Assembly (NCBI GenBank): GCA_964353175.1
Contig: CAYGUX010000022.1
Span: 1 to 45,936 of the forward strand
Source: JAIYCX01 sp964353175
GTDB taxonomy: Bacteria > Bdellovibrionota_C > UBA2361 > SZUA-149 > DAOLCO01
DNA: 45,936 nt
Direction: 5' to 3'
Below, one piece after another: positions 35,474 to 45,300 of the stretch; position 1 is the first letter of the stretch, and the number at the start of each line of letters is the position of its first letter. The position numbers and the translations under genes were made by a program. The notes under the pieces were generated by a model. It did no database searches and had not been told where the DNA came from. It was given only the letters and a program-made list of their open reading frames with translations.

Positions 35474-37522
35474 CTATTCTAGAGACTTACCAATTGATTT
35501 AGCATATCTAGCTAATGCACCATTTTTTAAGGGATCCCGCTTTAGAGCTTCTCGTTCAGACTTTTCCATGAGCTCTCTAGCTTTACCATCAAGGTTAGAA
35601 GCGAAACCTAAACCATTAGTACGAGCAAGCCCACCTGTTCCACCACCTGTTCCACCACCTGCTCCACCATTCCCAGTAAATAGTCCCGAAGATGTGAAAC
35701 CGGTTAAAGAAGTTGCATTAGTTGTGTTCGCTATTAAATTGGACTGCGCCTGTGAGGCACTAGATAGAGCTTGTAAGTTCTGCCTATCCCTATTCATGTT
35801 AAGCCCTTGAGTAATCGCATACGCTCTAAACTTTGACTGCTCATCAAGATCTGCTAAACGAACAGCCTCAAAGTATCTATCAATCAACTGACCTACTAAA
35901 GCCTTATCTCGCTGACTTATGACCGTGTTGTAAACTAAAACATCATTCACAATGTTTTTGTAAAACGCGATATGACGAACGACTGCGGACACAGCGGAAG
36001 TGTTACAAAATGCTTCTATCGTAGATGCGACTTTTAGAGATTCTTTATTTTCTTCGATCTTATTAGTACTATTACTAACCATGGTCATTATAGAATCCAT
36101 AACTGCACCATATATTGGCTGACCCATTGACGCCTCTGCCATATAACGAGGAAACTCACCATCTGGGTTACCCTCTAATGTTTGATCCCATTTAGCTGCA
36201 ATTTTCATTATAGATGGGCAAATTCCATACTTTATTCCAAACCTGTCTTCATCTTTCAACTGACAATCGGCGGAACTACTACCTGACAAATCACTCTTGG
36301 GTTCAAATCCTCCAGTATTGTGACATCTATTTTTATGTAAAGCGACAAACTTTTGGATAGAAACTTGAGGTGTAGCGTACCTACTTGAAATAAACTTTTC
36401 CCCTCCATCGGTTTCCTCTTTCAAAAGATAGTCGCCAAACAAATCTTTAAAAATATCAACAAATTCCTTGAGAGCATCTCCACTTTGACCTCTAGTCCTT
36501 TGATCTTGCTTAGAAACACCATAGAATGCTCTATCAACCAATGACCAAGTATTTGCATCAGCTCCATTAATTCCCTGAGGAGTAACGCTATTGTCCTCAC
36601 CTAAACCATTGAGTTTCGTCTCCGACGTGGCACAACATACGCAATAAGCATAACTACCATTGCCCATTTCCTCGGGATTACTCGTGTTATAAGTTGCATA
36701 AGGATCACTTCCACTAGGTTTATCTCCACACTTATTTTTATCGCAAGTAAAGTTAACTCTTTTTCTCGTTAAACCAGTAATCTGTTCCTTAGCTACGTTC
36801 TGATTAATCGCAATTTCTAAGCAAGCTTCTAACTTCTCATCCGTATCCTTAAATACTTGTGCCCTATCCGGGCTAGCTAGACGCTCTAATGACCAGTTTA
36901 CCTGTTGAAGCAGTTCTTGAGTAGCATTCATATCTGTTTGCTGCTGGCCATCTTTTAAACCAGAACCTAATGTCAAATCCAAAAATCCCATCGCTAACAA
37001 CAAGACACCTCTGGTCGTCAAACCTTGCGCCAAGTAGCGATCTCTAGCCTGCTTGTCGTTTAAAAAATCTAACTGTAATCTATGTATAGGTTGATACATA
37101 GCCATAGAAGTCTTTAAAATCTCATCGTCCACTCCCATTTCACTAGGTGCAGGTAAGGTTCCATAAGTTTGATAGCCTAAGATTTTTGGAATAGAAGGTC
37201 TAAGTTCCGACTGCTCCAGAACCGCCTGCAAAGTTCCGTTCTTAGCATCATAAGTATCATTTAATATTCCAAATTCTCTCTTCATTAGAGTACTCGAACT
37301 TTTCAATTCAGAAGCTATAATCTCCCTAGGCGCTAATCCGCCATTTAACTGACCATTGGCTAGATTAGTCTTTGTCGATAGTATTGCTAGTTGCCCAGGC
37401 TTATTTGGTTCAGCTTTAGCTTCCTTAATATTCATAGCCTCAAGCGTATTTTGAGCTTCTACTCTCCCTATCAACATAAGGCTCAGAACTAAAAGTACTT
37501 TAGCAAGTGAGTTATTATTCAT
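35474..37522 (-). CDS. Exported cysteine-containing protein upstream of the TraG-like array
   Basis: The 682-residue protein has a signal peptide (SLAKVLLVLSLMLIGRVEAQ) and an AGGAGGAAG site before the ATG. The mature protein is periplasmic or outer-surface. The middle holds a cysteine cluster (CDKNKCG, YCVCCATSE), and the C-terminal third is helical with a Gly/Thr-rich linker (about 630-645) encoded by a 12-base tandem repeat. By position between the TraF-like gene and TraG-like genes it could fill a TraH-like role, but I see no convincing TraH motif, so the family is left open. Confidence 0.6.
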   Translation of the reverse strand: MNNNSLAKVLLVLSLMLIGRVEAQNTLEAMNIKEAKAEPNKPGQLAILSTKTNLANGQLNGGLAPREIIASELKSSSTLMKREFGILNDTYDAKNGTLQAVLEQSELRPSIPKILGYQTYGTLPAPSEMGVDDEILKTSMAMYQPIHRLQLDFLNDKQARDRYLAQGLTTRGVLLLAMGFLDLTLGSGLKDGQQQTDMNATQELLQQVNWSLERLASPDRAQVFKDTDEKLEACLEIAINQNVAKEQITGLTRKRVNFTCDKNKCGDKPSGSDPYATYNTSNPEEMGNGSYAYCVCCATSETKLNGLGEDNSVTPQGINGADANTWSLVDRAFYGVSKQDQRTRGQSGDALKEFVDIFKDLFGDYLLKEETDGGEKFISSRYATPQVSIQKFVALHKNRCHNTGGFEPKSDLSGSSSADCQLKDEDRFGIKYGICPSIMKIAAKWDQTLEGNPDGEFPRYMAEASMGQPIYGAVMDSIMTMVSNSTNKIEENKESLKVASTIEAFCNTSAVSAVVRHIAFYKNIVNDVLVYNTVISQRDKALVGQLIDRYFEAVRLADLDEQSKFRAYAITQGLNMNRDRQNLQALSSASQAQSNLIANTTNATSLTGFTSSGLFTGNGGAGGGTGGGTGGLARTNGLGFASNLDGKARELMEKSEREALKRDPLKNGALARYAKSIGKSLE
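35631..35666. repeat. 12-base tandem repeat, three units
   Basis: CCACCTGTTCCA occurs twice and CCACCTGCTCCA once, in tandem. In the leftward gene it encodes a Gly/Thr-rich linker. In-frame units could change linker length by slippage without breaking the frame. Confidence 0.8.
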
Positions 37523-37536
37523 AATACTTCCTCCTT

Positions 37537-38739
37537 TTAAAATTTATCTACCTGAACCTTGCGTTCAAGCGCATCTGGAATTGACACAGTTTGTTTACTT
37601 TTTCTAAAGCTCACCACCCGAGTACCATTTCCTCCCTTAGCTTGAGCTAAAAGCAACTTATCGCCTTCACCCATAGGCGTACGAACAATTGATTGCAATT
37701 TAGAGCTATCCTCAACGGGCAAGCCTTGCGCTACTCTGACAAACTCATACATTCTATCAAACGTTTGCTGTCCACTCTTAATATAAGAACGCTGACCATT
37801 AGGACTAACGATCAACAACACAGGCAAGAATCTCACATTTACTTGTTTTGATAATTCAGTACCGTCGAAAACTTCCATAGAAAGTCCGGTATAATTTCTA
37901 AATTCTTTTAACCAAAGTTGATCCGTCTCTCCAATAACAAGTCCCGTGAACTTAACTCTAGAATCATCTTTAAACACTCTATAGAGCCTCTCCACATCAG
38001 GTGCCATCAAACGACAGTAAGAACATGACCTAGAGAACATAAAAAAGACTTCTAGCTCAGACTTCGGGTCAGGTATAATACGCTTCATGGCAACATCGTG
38101 AGTAGGCTTAATTGCAATCCCTTTTTCTAATCTTGTTTTTGCAAACTCTATATCCATCGCTTGAGCAGCTCCGACCCAATCATCGTCCTTAATTACTTTC
38201 TCTTCAATCAAAGCTTCCCCAATCAGGCTACTAATTTGCCTTACTTCAAAGAAGTAATTTTGAAGCATACGAACAAATTGTTTTGCATAACCCTTAGCAG
38301 TAACACCATCTCCCCTACGACTACTTTCAATCATCGATATAATTGAACTAGGAGCATTTGGATTAACTGCCACTTGAGGTGTTTGATCTGGCGGTAAAAA
38401 TGTTTTTTTACTTACATCATCCGTTGCGAATTCTAATACTTTTTCTTTAGCACTCTCAGATTGAATCGGCTTATTCTCATTCCTAACTGCTAACTTAGCT
38501 TCATCCTGAACCTCTTCTATTACTCCCAATTTTTTTGAGAAAATGGAACCAGCATAAGATGATGGAAAGAATTTTTTTAATGGATCTGTTGGCTTACCAC
38601 TAAACCCATCTGGAATAATATTCCCATTTGCAATATCCGATCTCTCTGCAAAAGCCCTTGAAGAAGATAAAACTAGAAATAAACCACTTAAAATGGCAAC
38701 TACTCCCCAGTTGAATTTCTTACTCCTAAAAAGACTCAT
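37537..38739 (-). CDS. TraF/TrbB-like periplasmic thioredoxin-fold protein
   Basis: The ATG at 38739 gives 400 residues; a TTG three codons earlier is nearer the AGGAG site. It begins with a signal peptide or anchor (KKFNWGVVAILSGLFLVLSS, cut near AFA). Residues about 220-370 form a thioredoxin fold with the active-site CSYC in FMFSRSCSYCRLMAP and the cis-proline region VRFLPVLLIVS. This matches the TraF/TrbB proteins of F-type conjugation, some of which keep a CxxC. It should act on periplasmic disulfides. The gene starts the run of secretion-like genes, 14 bases before the exported protein. Confidence 0.8.
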   Translation of the reverse strand: MSLFRSKKFNWGVVAILSGLFLVLSSSRAFAERSDIANGNIIPDGFSGKPTDPLKKFFPSSYAGSIFSKKLGVIEEVQDEAKLAVRNENKPIQSESAKEKVLEFATDDVSKKTFLPPDQTPQVAVNPNAPSSIISMIESSRRGDGVTAKGYAKQFVRMLQNYFFEVRQISSLIGEALIEEKVIKDDDWVGAAQAMDIEFAKTRLEKGIAIKPTHDVAMKRIIPDPKSELEVFFMFSRSCSYCRLMAPDVERLYRVFKDDSRVKFTGLVIGETDQLWLKEFRNYTGLSMEVFDGTELSKQVNVRFLPVLLIVSPNGQRSYIKSGQQTFDRMYEFVRVAQGLPVEDSSKLQSIVRTPMGEGDKLLLAQAKGGNGTRVVSFRKSKQTVSIPDALERKVQVDKF

Positions 38740-38964
38740 ATTGTCCAAAAAGCTCCTAAACTACTAATAATCTATAATAGTTATTACCCTTATCCACTCA
38801 ATGCGTGCGGTGACTATATAGACCAAGCGACTGCTATCTATTCAGAGATTAGGGAGAAATGCTTCAGGGTGGTGGGCTTATGTAGTAATATCAAGGGGAT
38901 AGGCATTAAGAGTAGGGTCAGATTGCTTTTATGACAGCCTTTGAGCTTTTTCTTTCCGGAGGTT

Positions 38965-39137
38965 AAACAGGAAGAACTGAAGTATGGAAGGGGGAACAGG
39001 AAGTAGTTGGGAGGTGGGGTGAATAGTTTCCTTAGGCCACAATTGTAAGCGTCTCTAGAGTTTGGAGTTGGACTTCAACTTACCCCCCCCAAAAAATACT
39101 TCCTGTTCGTCTTCCCTCCTCCCATTCTTCCTGTTTT
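38965..39137. repeat. Inverted repeat of about 40 bases in a 408-base gap
   Basis: Arms 38965-39005 and 39097-39137 are imperfectly inverted: each contains AAACAGGAAGAA at the outer end and GAACAGGAAGTA at the inner end, on opposite strands, with a less conserved purine-rich middle. The spacer of about 91 bases includes a run of eight C. The element fills most of the gap between the TraF-like gene and the next upstream gene. It resembles a small non-autonomous mobile element or a large hairpin; nothing else is seen in the gap 38749-39156. Confidence 0.6.
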
Positions 39138-39156
39138 ATAAATGTAAAAAAACAAA

Positions 39157-40767
39157 CTAAATCTTAAGTTCCCCAGCTACGATTCTAGCCCGTCCGTTTA
39201 ATATCAGATTATTAAACACTCTTTTATCCATTGGAGCTAATTGTAATGCTTTTTTTAGATCATCAGGTAGCCCATCAGCAGGCTCAGAAATAAACAGATG
39301 GTTCAATAAAACACTAACTGCTTCCAAACTAGTATTCCCTCTAATTTCTTCCAAAATAGCCTCCGCCAAACTATTCTCTCCACTCAACAGATAACACCAT
39401 GCAAGATTATTCCCTATCTCAACCTTCTTAAACAAAGGCATGGAGCCAGCGGTATAAGATAGCTTTAAATAACGAATTGCTAGCTCAATCTGTTTCATCG
39501 CTAACAAAATCATCCCCCAAGTATTAAAAAACAAATAAGACCTTTCAATATTCGGCTCACTTAACAATTGCTTAGAGTATTCATGTCCACTTTCAAACTC
39601 ACCTGTAACGTAAAGGTAGTGAGCCTTCTGCACCCTCAACATTAAGTCTGCAGGATTCTCTTCCAACATAGTATCAAGTAGTCGTTGAGACTCGAAAAAA
39701 TCACCCTCTTTTATTAAGTTAAAAAAGCTTCTAAGGGCCTCACTCTTATTGAACTCTTCAACAATATACTTTGGATCTAAAATAACCCAAGGGGTAAGTC
39801 CCAACATCTGCTCACGCTCTATTAGCAATCTATCTGAAACGTCCAACAAATCTTTTGTCGCCCAGTCCAATCCAATTCCTAATAACTCTCTATATTTATA
39901 GAAAGCAGCTCTAACTAAAGGGACTGCATAGGAACGAACCTTAACATTAGACAGTGCACCATCGCTAATAGCTTCATTAGAATCTGTTGCCGCCAATAAA
40001 ACAACTCCTAACAAAGATAAATATTCACTAGGCGACTGCAAGAATAAAGAACCCAGCTTCACCCCAGCCATCCCTGGGTCTATACCTAGTGTTTTAAAGT
40101 ACTCTACGAATGCAGTAACCTCCTTTAAAAGTGGAGGTTGATCCGAGGCTAAAAAATGACGGCTTTTTAAAGAATATAAATATAATTCAGGTAAATGAGC
40201 CAAAGTGACTTGAGGGAATAATAATTCATGCCACTTTCCATACTGCCTAGCGATAACTCGATCAAGACTCTCGCCGAATTCAATCGTAAAAAGATTATCG
40301 ACCTCTGCAGATTCTTCAAAATAAGCACCCCTTAAGAAACCTTGAATAAAGGAACAAATTATATCCCCTTTCGGAGCTAAAGGAATTTGAATCTTTCTAT
40401 CAATAAAGACTTGAGAGGAAGCATTTGCTAAGAACATAGAAAAAATACTTTGAAAATGGATAGGCTTAGATTCCAAGCCTTGAATAGCCACAAGTGAGCC
40501 ATTCTCATCGTAAACAATCTCACAGGTTAGTCCGCACTCCTCCCAACAACGAACAACATATTCCAATAGAAAAGAAGATGCCTCTGATAGAAGCTTCTTA
40601 TCTGCATCAGTCAATGTGAAATTAGCGCGCATATGGGCAGTGATTAAATCCAGAACACCCAAGCTAGGGAAAAAATAATCCACTAAATATAAATTAGAAG
40701 AGTCACTTAACCATTTAGAGCTCTGGATAAAATCTGATGCTACTTGATTTAATTTTCTACGTGCCAT
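39157..40767 (-). CDS. Unknown helical protein with TPR-like C-terminus, 536 residues
   Basis: The protein is soluble and helical, without a signal peptide. Residues about 345-470 look like tetratricopeptide-type helix pairs (LLDTMLEENPADLMLRVQKA, WGMILLAMKQIELAIRYLKL, NLAWCYLLSGENSLAEAILE), suggesting a scaffold or protein-binding role. The N-terminal part is unrecognised but shows weak resemblance to the 529-residue protein at 19279-20868. It follows the 490-residue gene after about 96 bases on the same strand. Confidence 0.65.
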   Translation of the reverse strand: MARRKLNQVASDFIQSSKWLSDSSNLYLVDYFFPSLGVLDLITAHMRANFTLTDADKKLLSEASSFLLEYVVRCWEECGLTCEIVYDENGSLVAIQGLESKPIHFQSIFSMFLANASSQVFIDRKIQIPLAPKGDIICSFIQGFLRGAYFEESAEVDNLFTIEFGESLDRVIARQYGKWHELLFPQVTLAHLPELYLYSLKSRHFLASDQPPLLKEVTAFVEYFKTLGIDPGMAGVKLGSLFLQSPSEYLSLLGVVLLAATDSNEAISDGALSNVKVRSYAVPLVRAAFYKYRELLGIGLDWATKDLLDVSDRLLIEREQMLGLTPWVILDPKYIVEEFNKSEALRSFFNLIKEGDFFESQRLLDTMLEENPADLMLRVQKAHYLYVTGEFESGHEYSKQLLSEPNIERSYLFFNTWGMILLAMKQIELAIRYLKLSYTAGSMPLFKKVEIGNNLAWCYLLSGENSLAEAILEEIRGNTSLEAVSVLLNHLFISEPADGLPDDLKKALQLAPMDKRVFNNLILNGRARIVAGELKI

Positions 40768-40863
40768 TTAAACTTAATTTATTTAATGCTCATAAGATAC
40801 TTACTTCAAAGAAGTATGCACTACTACCATAGAGGAGTAACGAGGAAAAGATATTTTAGAACC

Positions 40864-42336
40864 TTAAGTACTTTGCTGTTCCTTATACAACACCCATGAC
40901 AGCATAACGGAAGGTGCGAATAGAGAATCCTTAATTAAACTTTGATCAAATTCTATATCACCTTTAATATCCTTCCAAAAAATCCAATTTAAAGAGGATA
41001 TAAAACGATATGGGGAACAACAGGCAGACTTAGCAATAAATAGATTCTGTTTAGAATTTTCGACCAAAGAAACTTTAAGCAACTTCTCTAATAAACTGGT
41101 CTGTTTTGCATTAATCTCAGTTTCCAGACTATCCAAGGCCTCAACTAAGTTCTCATTCTTCAGGATACTAGGTAGTAAAACTACATATGCTAAATTATCA
41201 TAAGTTTCTAACTCTATCCCTTGACCTACTAAAAGTACAAGTCTCTCTCGAATCATATCCAAAGTAACCACTAACAATTCAACAAAAGGTCTTTTCATTA
41301 ATTCAGATGACATTAAACAATTCGTATTTAAATGAGCAAACTCACCTACTAAATAGTCTTGAATATATCGAGTCATCTGAGCAAAAAGCGAAGCATCCCT
41401 AACCCTTGGAAGATCTGCATAATACTCGGCAAAAAAGCTAAGATACTGCTTTGAAACTCTCTCAGACACTCTTTCTTGATATCTCCTAAACATCACAGCA
41501 GGAACGGAACGAAGCGCTAAACTTCTATCAAGTAAGATATCTTCATGACCGAGTAAATAGTCTGACTCAGAAGTACGGACAGAATGAAGCTGATCATTCT
41601 TACTAAGTAAAGATAAGTTCATTTCCTCTCCTCTAATATCTAGGCTCTGCCTAAATAGAGGGCCAATCTCTAGCCATAGTTCTGGGTCTCTTTGAATTAG
41701 ATACTTATAAACTGCATCTGCAAATACTATTAACAGCTGCATCTGCTCAGAGAATATAACTGAGCGTAAGAATGGAGTACTAACTTCAAATAGTTCCTTT
41801 TGATTTAATTTCCTCGAATACTTAACAGGACACTTTTGCTGAACAGTTCCAATCAAGCAAGTCACTATTTGTTTTGCAACATCCTTGTCTTTCATAGAAA
41901 AGATATTTAGAAAAGATAACAACATTTCAGTAGGAGAGGAATAGAATATAAGTCTATGTATTATTTTTGCACGTTCTTTAGTCGTTTTCGCTGAACACAA
42001 CTCCATACCTAAGGACTGAAACAAGGCTAAGGCAATCTGTGAAATATGCTTTTCTCTTTCACTAGCGCTTGAGAATACCAAGCCACTAAGGCACAACTGA
42101 CTTAGAATCATCGCCCGATGACTAGACTCATCCAAAGTATCCACATAAGAACGAATGGAAGCCTTTAATTCCTCAGGGAACTGTTCCTCTGAGAATTTAA
42201 ACTGAGAAACATGATCTCCAAAGTCATTTTCAAACTCCCTTAACTCAACATGCGTTGATCTTCTAAGCTCCACCCAGTCTAATAAATGACTAACATCTAC
42301 CGACATTGATTCAAACAATTCCCCACTCTCACTCAT
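40864..42336 (-). CDS. Unknown helical cytoplasmic protein, 490 residues
   Basis: No signal peptide, membrane segment or known motif is seen; the composition is leucine- and glutamate-rich and helical throughout. The ATG has a strong AGGAGG (42344-42339 on the minus strand) that overlaps the stop of the upstream 1187-residue-plus gene, so translation of the two is coupled. The function is unknown; its place in the leftward run suggests a link to the proteins around it. Confidence 0.65.
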   Translation of the reverse strand: MSESGELFESMSVDVSHLLDWVELRRSTHVELREFENDFGDHVSQFKFSEEQFPEELKASIRSYVDTLDESSHRAMILSQLCLSGLVFSSASEREKHISQIALALFQSLGMELCSAKTTKERAKIIHRLIFYSSPTEMLLSFLNIFSMKDKDVAKQIVTCLIGTVQQKCPVKYSRKLNQKELFEVSTPFLRSVIFSEQMQLLIVFADAVYKYLIQRDPELWLEIGPLFRQSLDIRGEEMNLSLLSKNDQLHSVRTSESDYLLGHEDILLDRSLALRSVPAVMFRRYQERVSERVSKQYLSFFAEYYADLPRVRDASLFAQMTRYIQDYLVGEFAHLNTNCLMSSELMKRPFVELLVVTLDMIRERLVLLVGQGIELETYDNLAYVVLLPSILKNENLVEALDSLETEINAKQTSLLEKLLKVSLVENSKQNLFIAKSACCSPYRFISSLNWIFWKDIKGDIEFDQSLIKDSLFAPSVMLSWVLYKEQQST

Positions 42337-42343
42337 AAACCTC

Positions 42344-45300
42344 CTATATTGAAAAGATATGATCTATTGCTCTTGCCCTACTTAATATCTGCTCCTGATC
42401 AGCAGCATTTCCTTCCTCAACTAAATTACTTAACCTTTCCGTCCCTTTCTTGCTCTGCTTAGCAGTGCCACTAAATGAACCAAAATCATTCACCAAATCC
42501 GATCTTCCCCCCGAAGACTCTCCTAAAGTCATTCGATACTCAGATACACTAAGTCCCAATTTGGAGGCTGCTGTAGCTATACTCACTGGGTCAATTGGTC
42601 GCGAAAGTCTTGCTATGATGTCATTTATAGGATCTAATTTCAATCCAAGTTTACCCAATGCTGAGACTAATGTCGCTTCAGCTGTAGCTGCGGTGGCCGG
42701 ATCTCTCAGATCTCGAACTACAGAATAAAACTCTTTTAATTCCAGTCCTTGACTTTCGATTATCGCCTTTAGGTTATCGGGTGAATCACTTCCCCCGATC
42801 TCTCTAACAAACTCCCCCAACATAGTCATATTTTCTTTATGTTCCTTATTCTTAGGGTCGGAAGACTTACTTAGTACACTAAGTAATTTATCAACCCCTA
42901 ACATCGGACTAAGAAACGCCTCATGCCTTCTTCTTAAAGTATTAAGGAATCTATCTCTTTTCTGAATATGCGCCATTCTAGACAAAGTTGCGTTAAATAG
43001 CTCTGGACCGATATGATCTCTTAAAGATTGATATTCTAATGCTATAGCTGTGAGCTCCGCGTTTTCTGCTGATGTCAAACTATGCTTATCTTTACGGCCC
43101 AACTCAGCATATCTATCAATTTTTGCAACTATAGTCTCAGAAGGATCTTGGAAACGTTTAGCGTAAGCTAGAATTCCGTTATAATTAGGATCTAACCTAG
43201 CCGTCTTATAATAATCACTTGAACGCAGTAATCGATTTAGACTTTGATTCTTCACTGGACTTGTAATTATACCTAAACTAAAAGCTTTATACTCTTTTAC
43301 TGCGTCTAAAACATCCTTACATTTCACTAGATCAGCTACAGGGAATACACTTGGATTTGCAAGTAATTCAGCTTCCATACGAGCTACTTCTACTTCCGCA
43401 ACTGAAACAGCTTTTAATCGTGCATTATGACCTAGAGTAGCCCAAGCAGAAAGCACTCCCTCTAAACGTGTTCCAATACTTTGATTTCCACAGTCTAATA
43501 TCGCTCTATCAAAAAATGTTGGGGCAACTTTTTTTAGTTGACTCTCAAACACGTCCTCAAACCTATCCCTAGCATCTTTATCACCAGAAGAAGCCTTTAA
43601 TAAAAGCTCGCTATATTCAGGAGAAGCGAGCAAATCGCTACCATTCACAACTCCTTGCCTCCTAGAAAGCAACCTAATTTGGTCTTCAATTTCTAGCTTA
43701 AACTTTTCATAAGCACCATTTGCCATACTCGCTCGACCGAGTTCTGGAGAAGATAGGAGCGCCCTGAAGGCTTGAACTGCGCCAGCAGCGTCAATAGTAC
43801 CCTTCTCTACATCTGAAATTATTCGCCTAACTCTTGAGTTCCTCTCACTAGTATTTTGCCTATCATGGAGACTTTTGATGCTCGTTTTGTCTTTTAGAAA
43901 TTCCTTAAAAGAATCCGTATCTCCAGCCCTAATATGACCCTTAATTTCCTCCAATCTCTTATAACTTTCAGCAATTTCTTTTATCTTATCTACTGAATCA
44001 GGCTTAGCTCTTGCCTTTGCTATCTCTGCTGGTGCTCCCAGTAAGAGAGTATCAATACGTCTCAATAAGCCATCTCTAACTTCAGCTCTTCTAGCAGAAG
44101 TTAAGATAGATTCTTTCCCAATCAAATAATCAACTTCTGCCATGTATTGTTTGAAATTGCTTTCGCCTTTAGGCCCCTTAAACATACCACGATTAGATAG
44201 CTGCTTACTTAGACCACGATTAACGGCATCAAAAGACTGACTCATAAAAGCAGTTTTACCTAAGACGCTCTGAAAAGATTGTTTAATATGAACATCCATT
44301 TCACTTAGAACTTCTGGTGAAAAGAGTTTTTGCCTGTCTAAACCCTGAGGCTTATATATTTTTCGAAAGAACCATCCTACATTATTAACTCTATTAAATA
44401 ATTTCTGAGTATAAGCTATTTCGTTATCCAATAGTTTCAAATATTGTGTCTGCTTGGGCGTAGGAGTTGCCGACAATCCACGAGTGTATGCATCTCTCAC
44501 ATGCTCCAACTCATACTTCCTCGCTAACATCTCACCAGTTGCATAGGGTTCTCCAGGAGGGAAAAGTCGAAGGGGCCTTATCACTCTTTCCCATCCAGTC
44601 AATACGATCTTACCGAAGATACCTTGCGAAAACCCTGCACTCAACCCATCATGCATCACTAATCGCCAGACACCTGGACCCTGCGCAGCAGTAGGAGTTG
44701 GCAAGATCATAGCACCTACAGCAAATCCAACTAGCGGCTTCGCCAACTCAAATCCAACCTCACCAGCAAATTTTAGTGGCTTCATCACGGTCTGCACGGG
44801 CTTATACTCTAAAACTCTCTTCCCACTTTGTTTTACCGCATCAGCTATACTCGCGAAATCTATTCTCTCTTTATTACGAAAATACAACTTACTACCATCA
44901 AATTGTAGAACTTTATAGTCAGATGTACCTGCCTTAATGCCACCTCGTGTAAATTTAATCGGATAGCCTAAAAACTTAATCGTGGCTACGTCTGTATTAA
45001 AAAACTTCTCTCTACGTTGGGCCCTAGCTTTACTAGTATCCGTTTCAAATTTATTGGCAGGACCAATGACTGAGTCTGCACGCAATATATGTCCATAAGG
45101 ATTTGCCAATCCATCTAATCCCCCTATTAGCCTCTCAGACCAACTTTTAGGAGTAGAGCTTGGTTCCAATTTTCGTTCATTTAGGACCCTAGTTACATAA
45201 CTATCATCCACTTCAGACTGCCCAAAAGCCTGGAGTCGTCTTTGAAGTGATTCAACCGCTACCTGCATAGCCACTTCCCTACCTTTTCCAGTGATAGATT

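Noticed and set aside
35474..37522. Firm call of TraH for the exported protein
   Set aside because: Position fits, but length is greater than usual and no TraH motif was convincing by eye.
38749..39156. tRNA or other RNA gene in the gap upstream of the TraF-like gene
   Set aside because: No cloverleaf or conserved T-loop (GTTCRANNC) sequence was found; the gap is explained largely by the inverted repeat.
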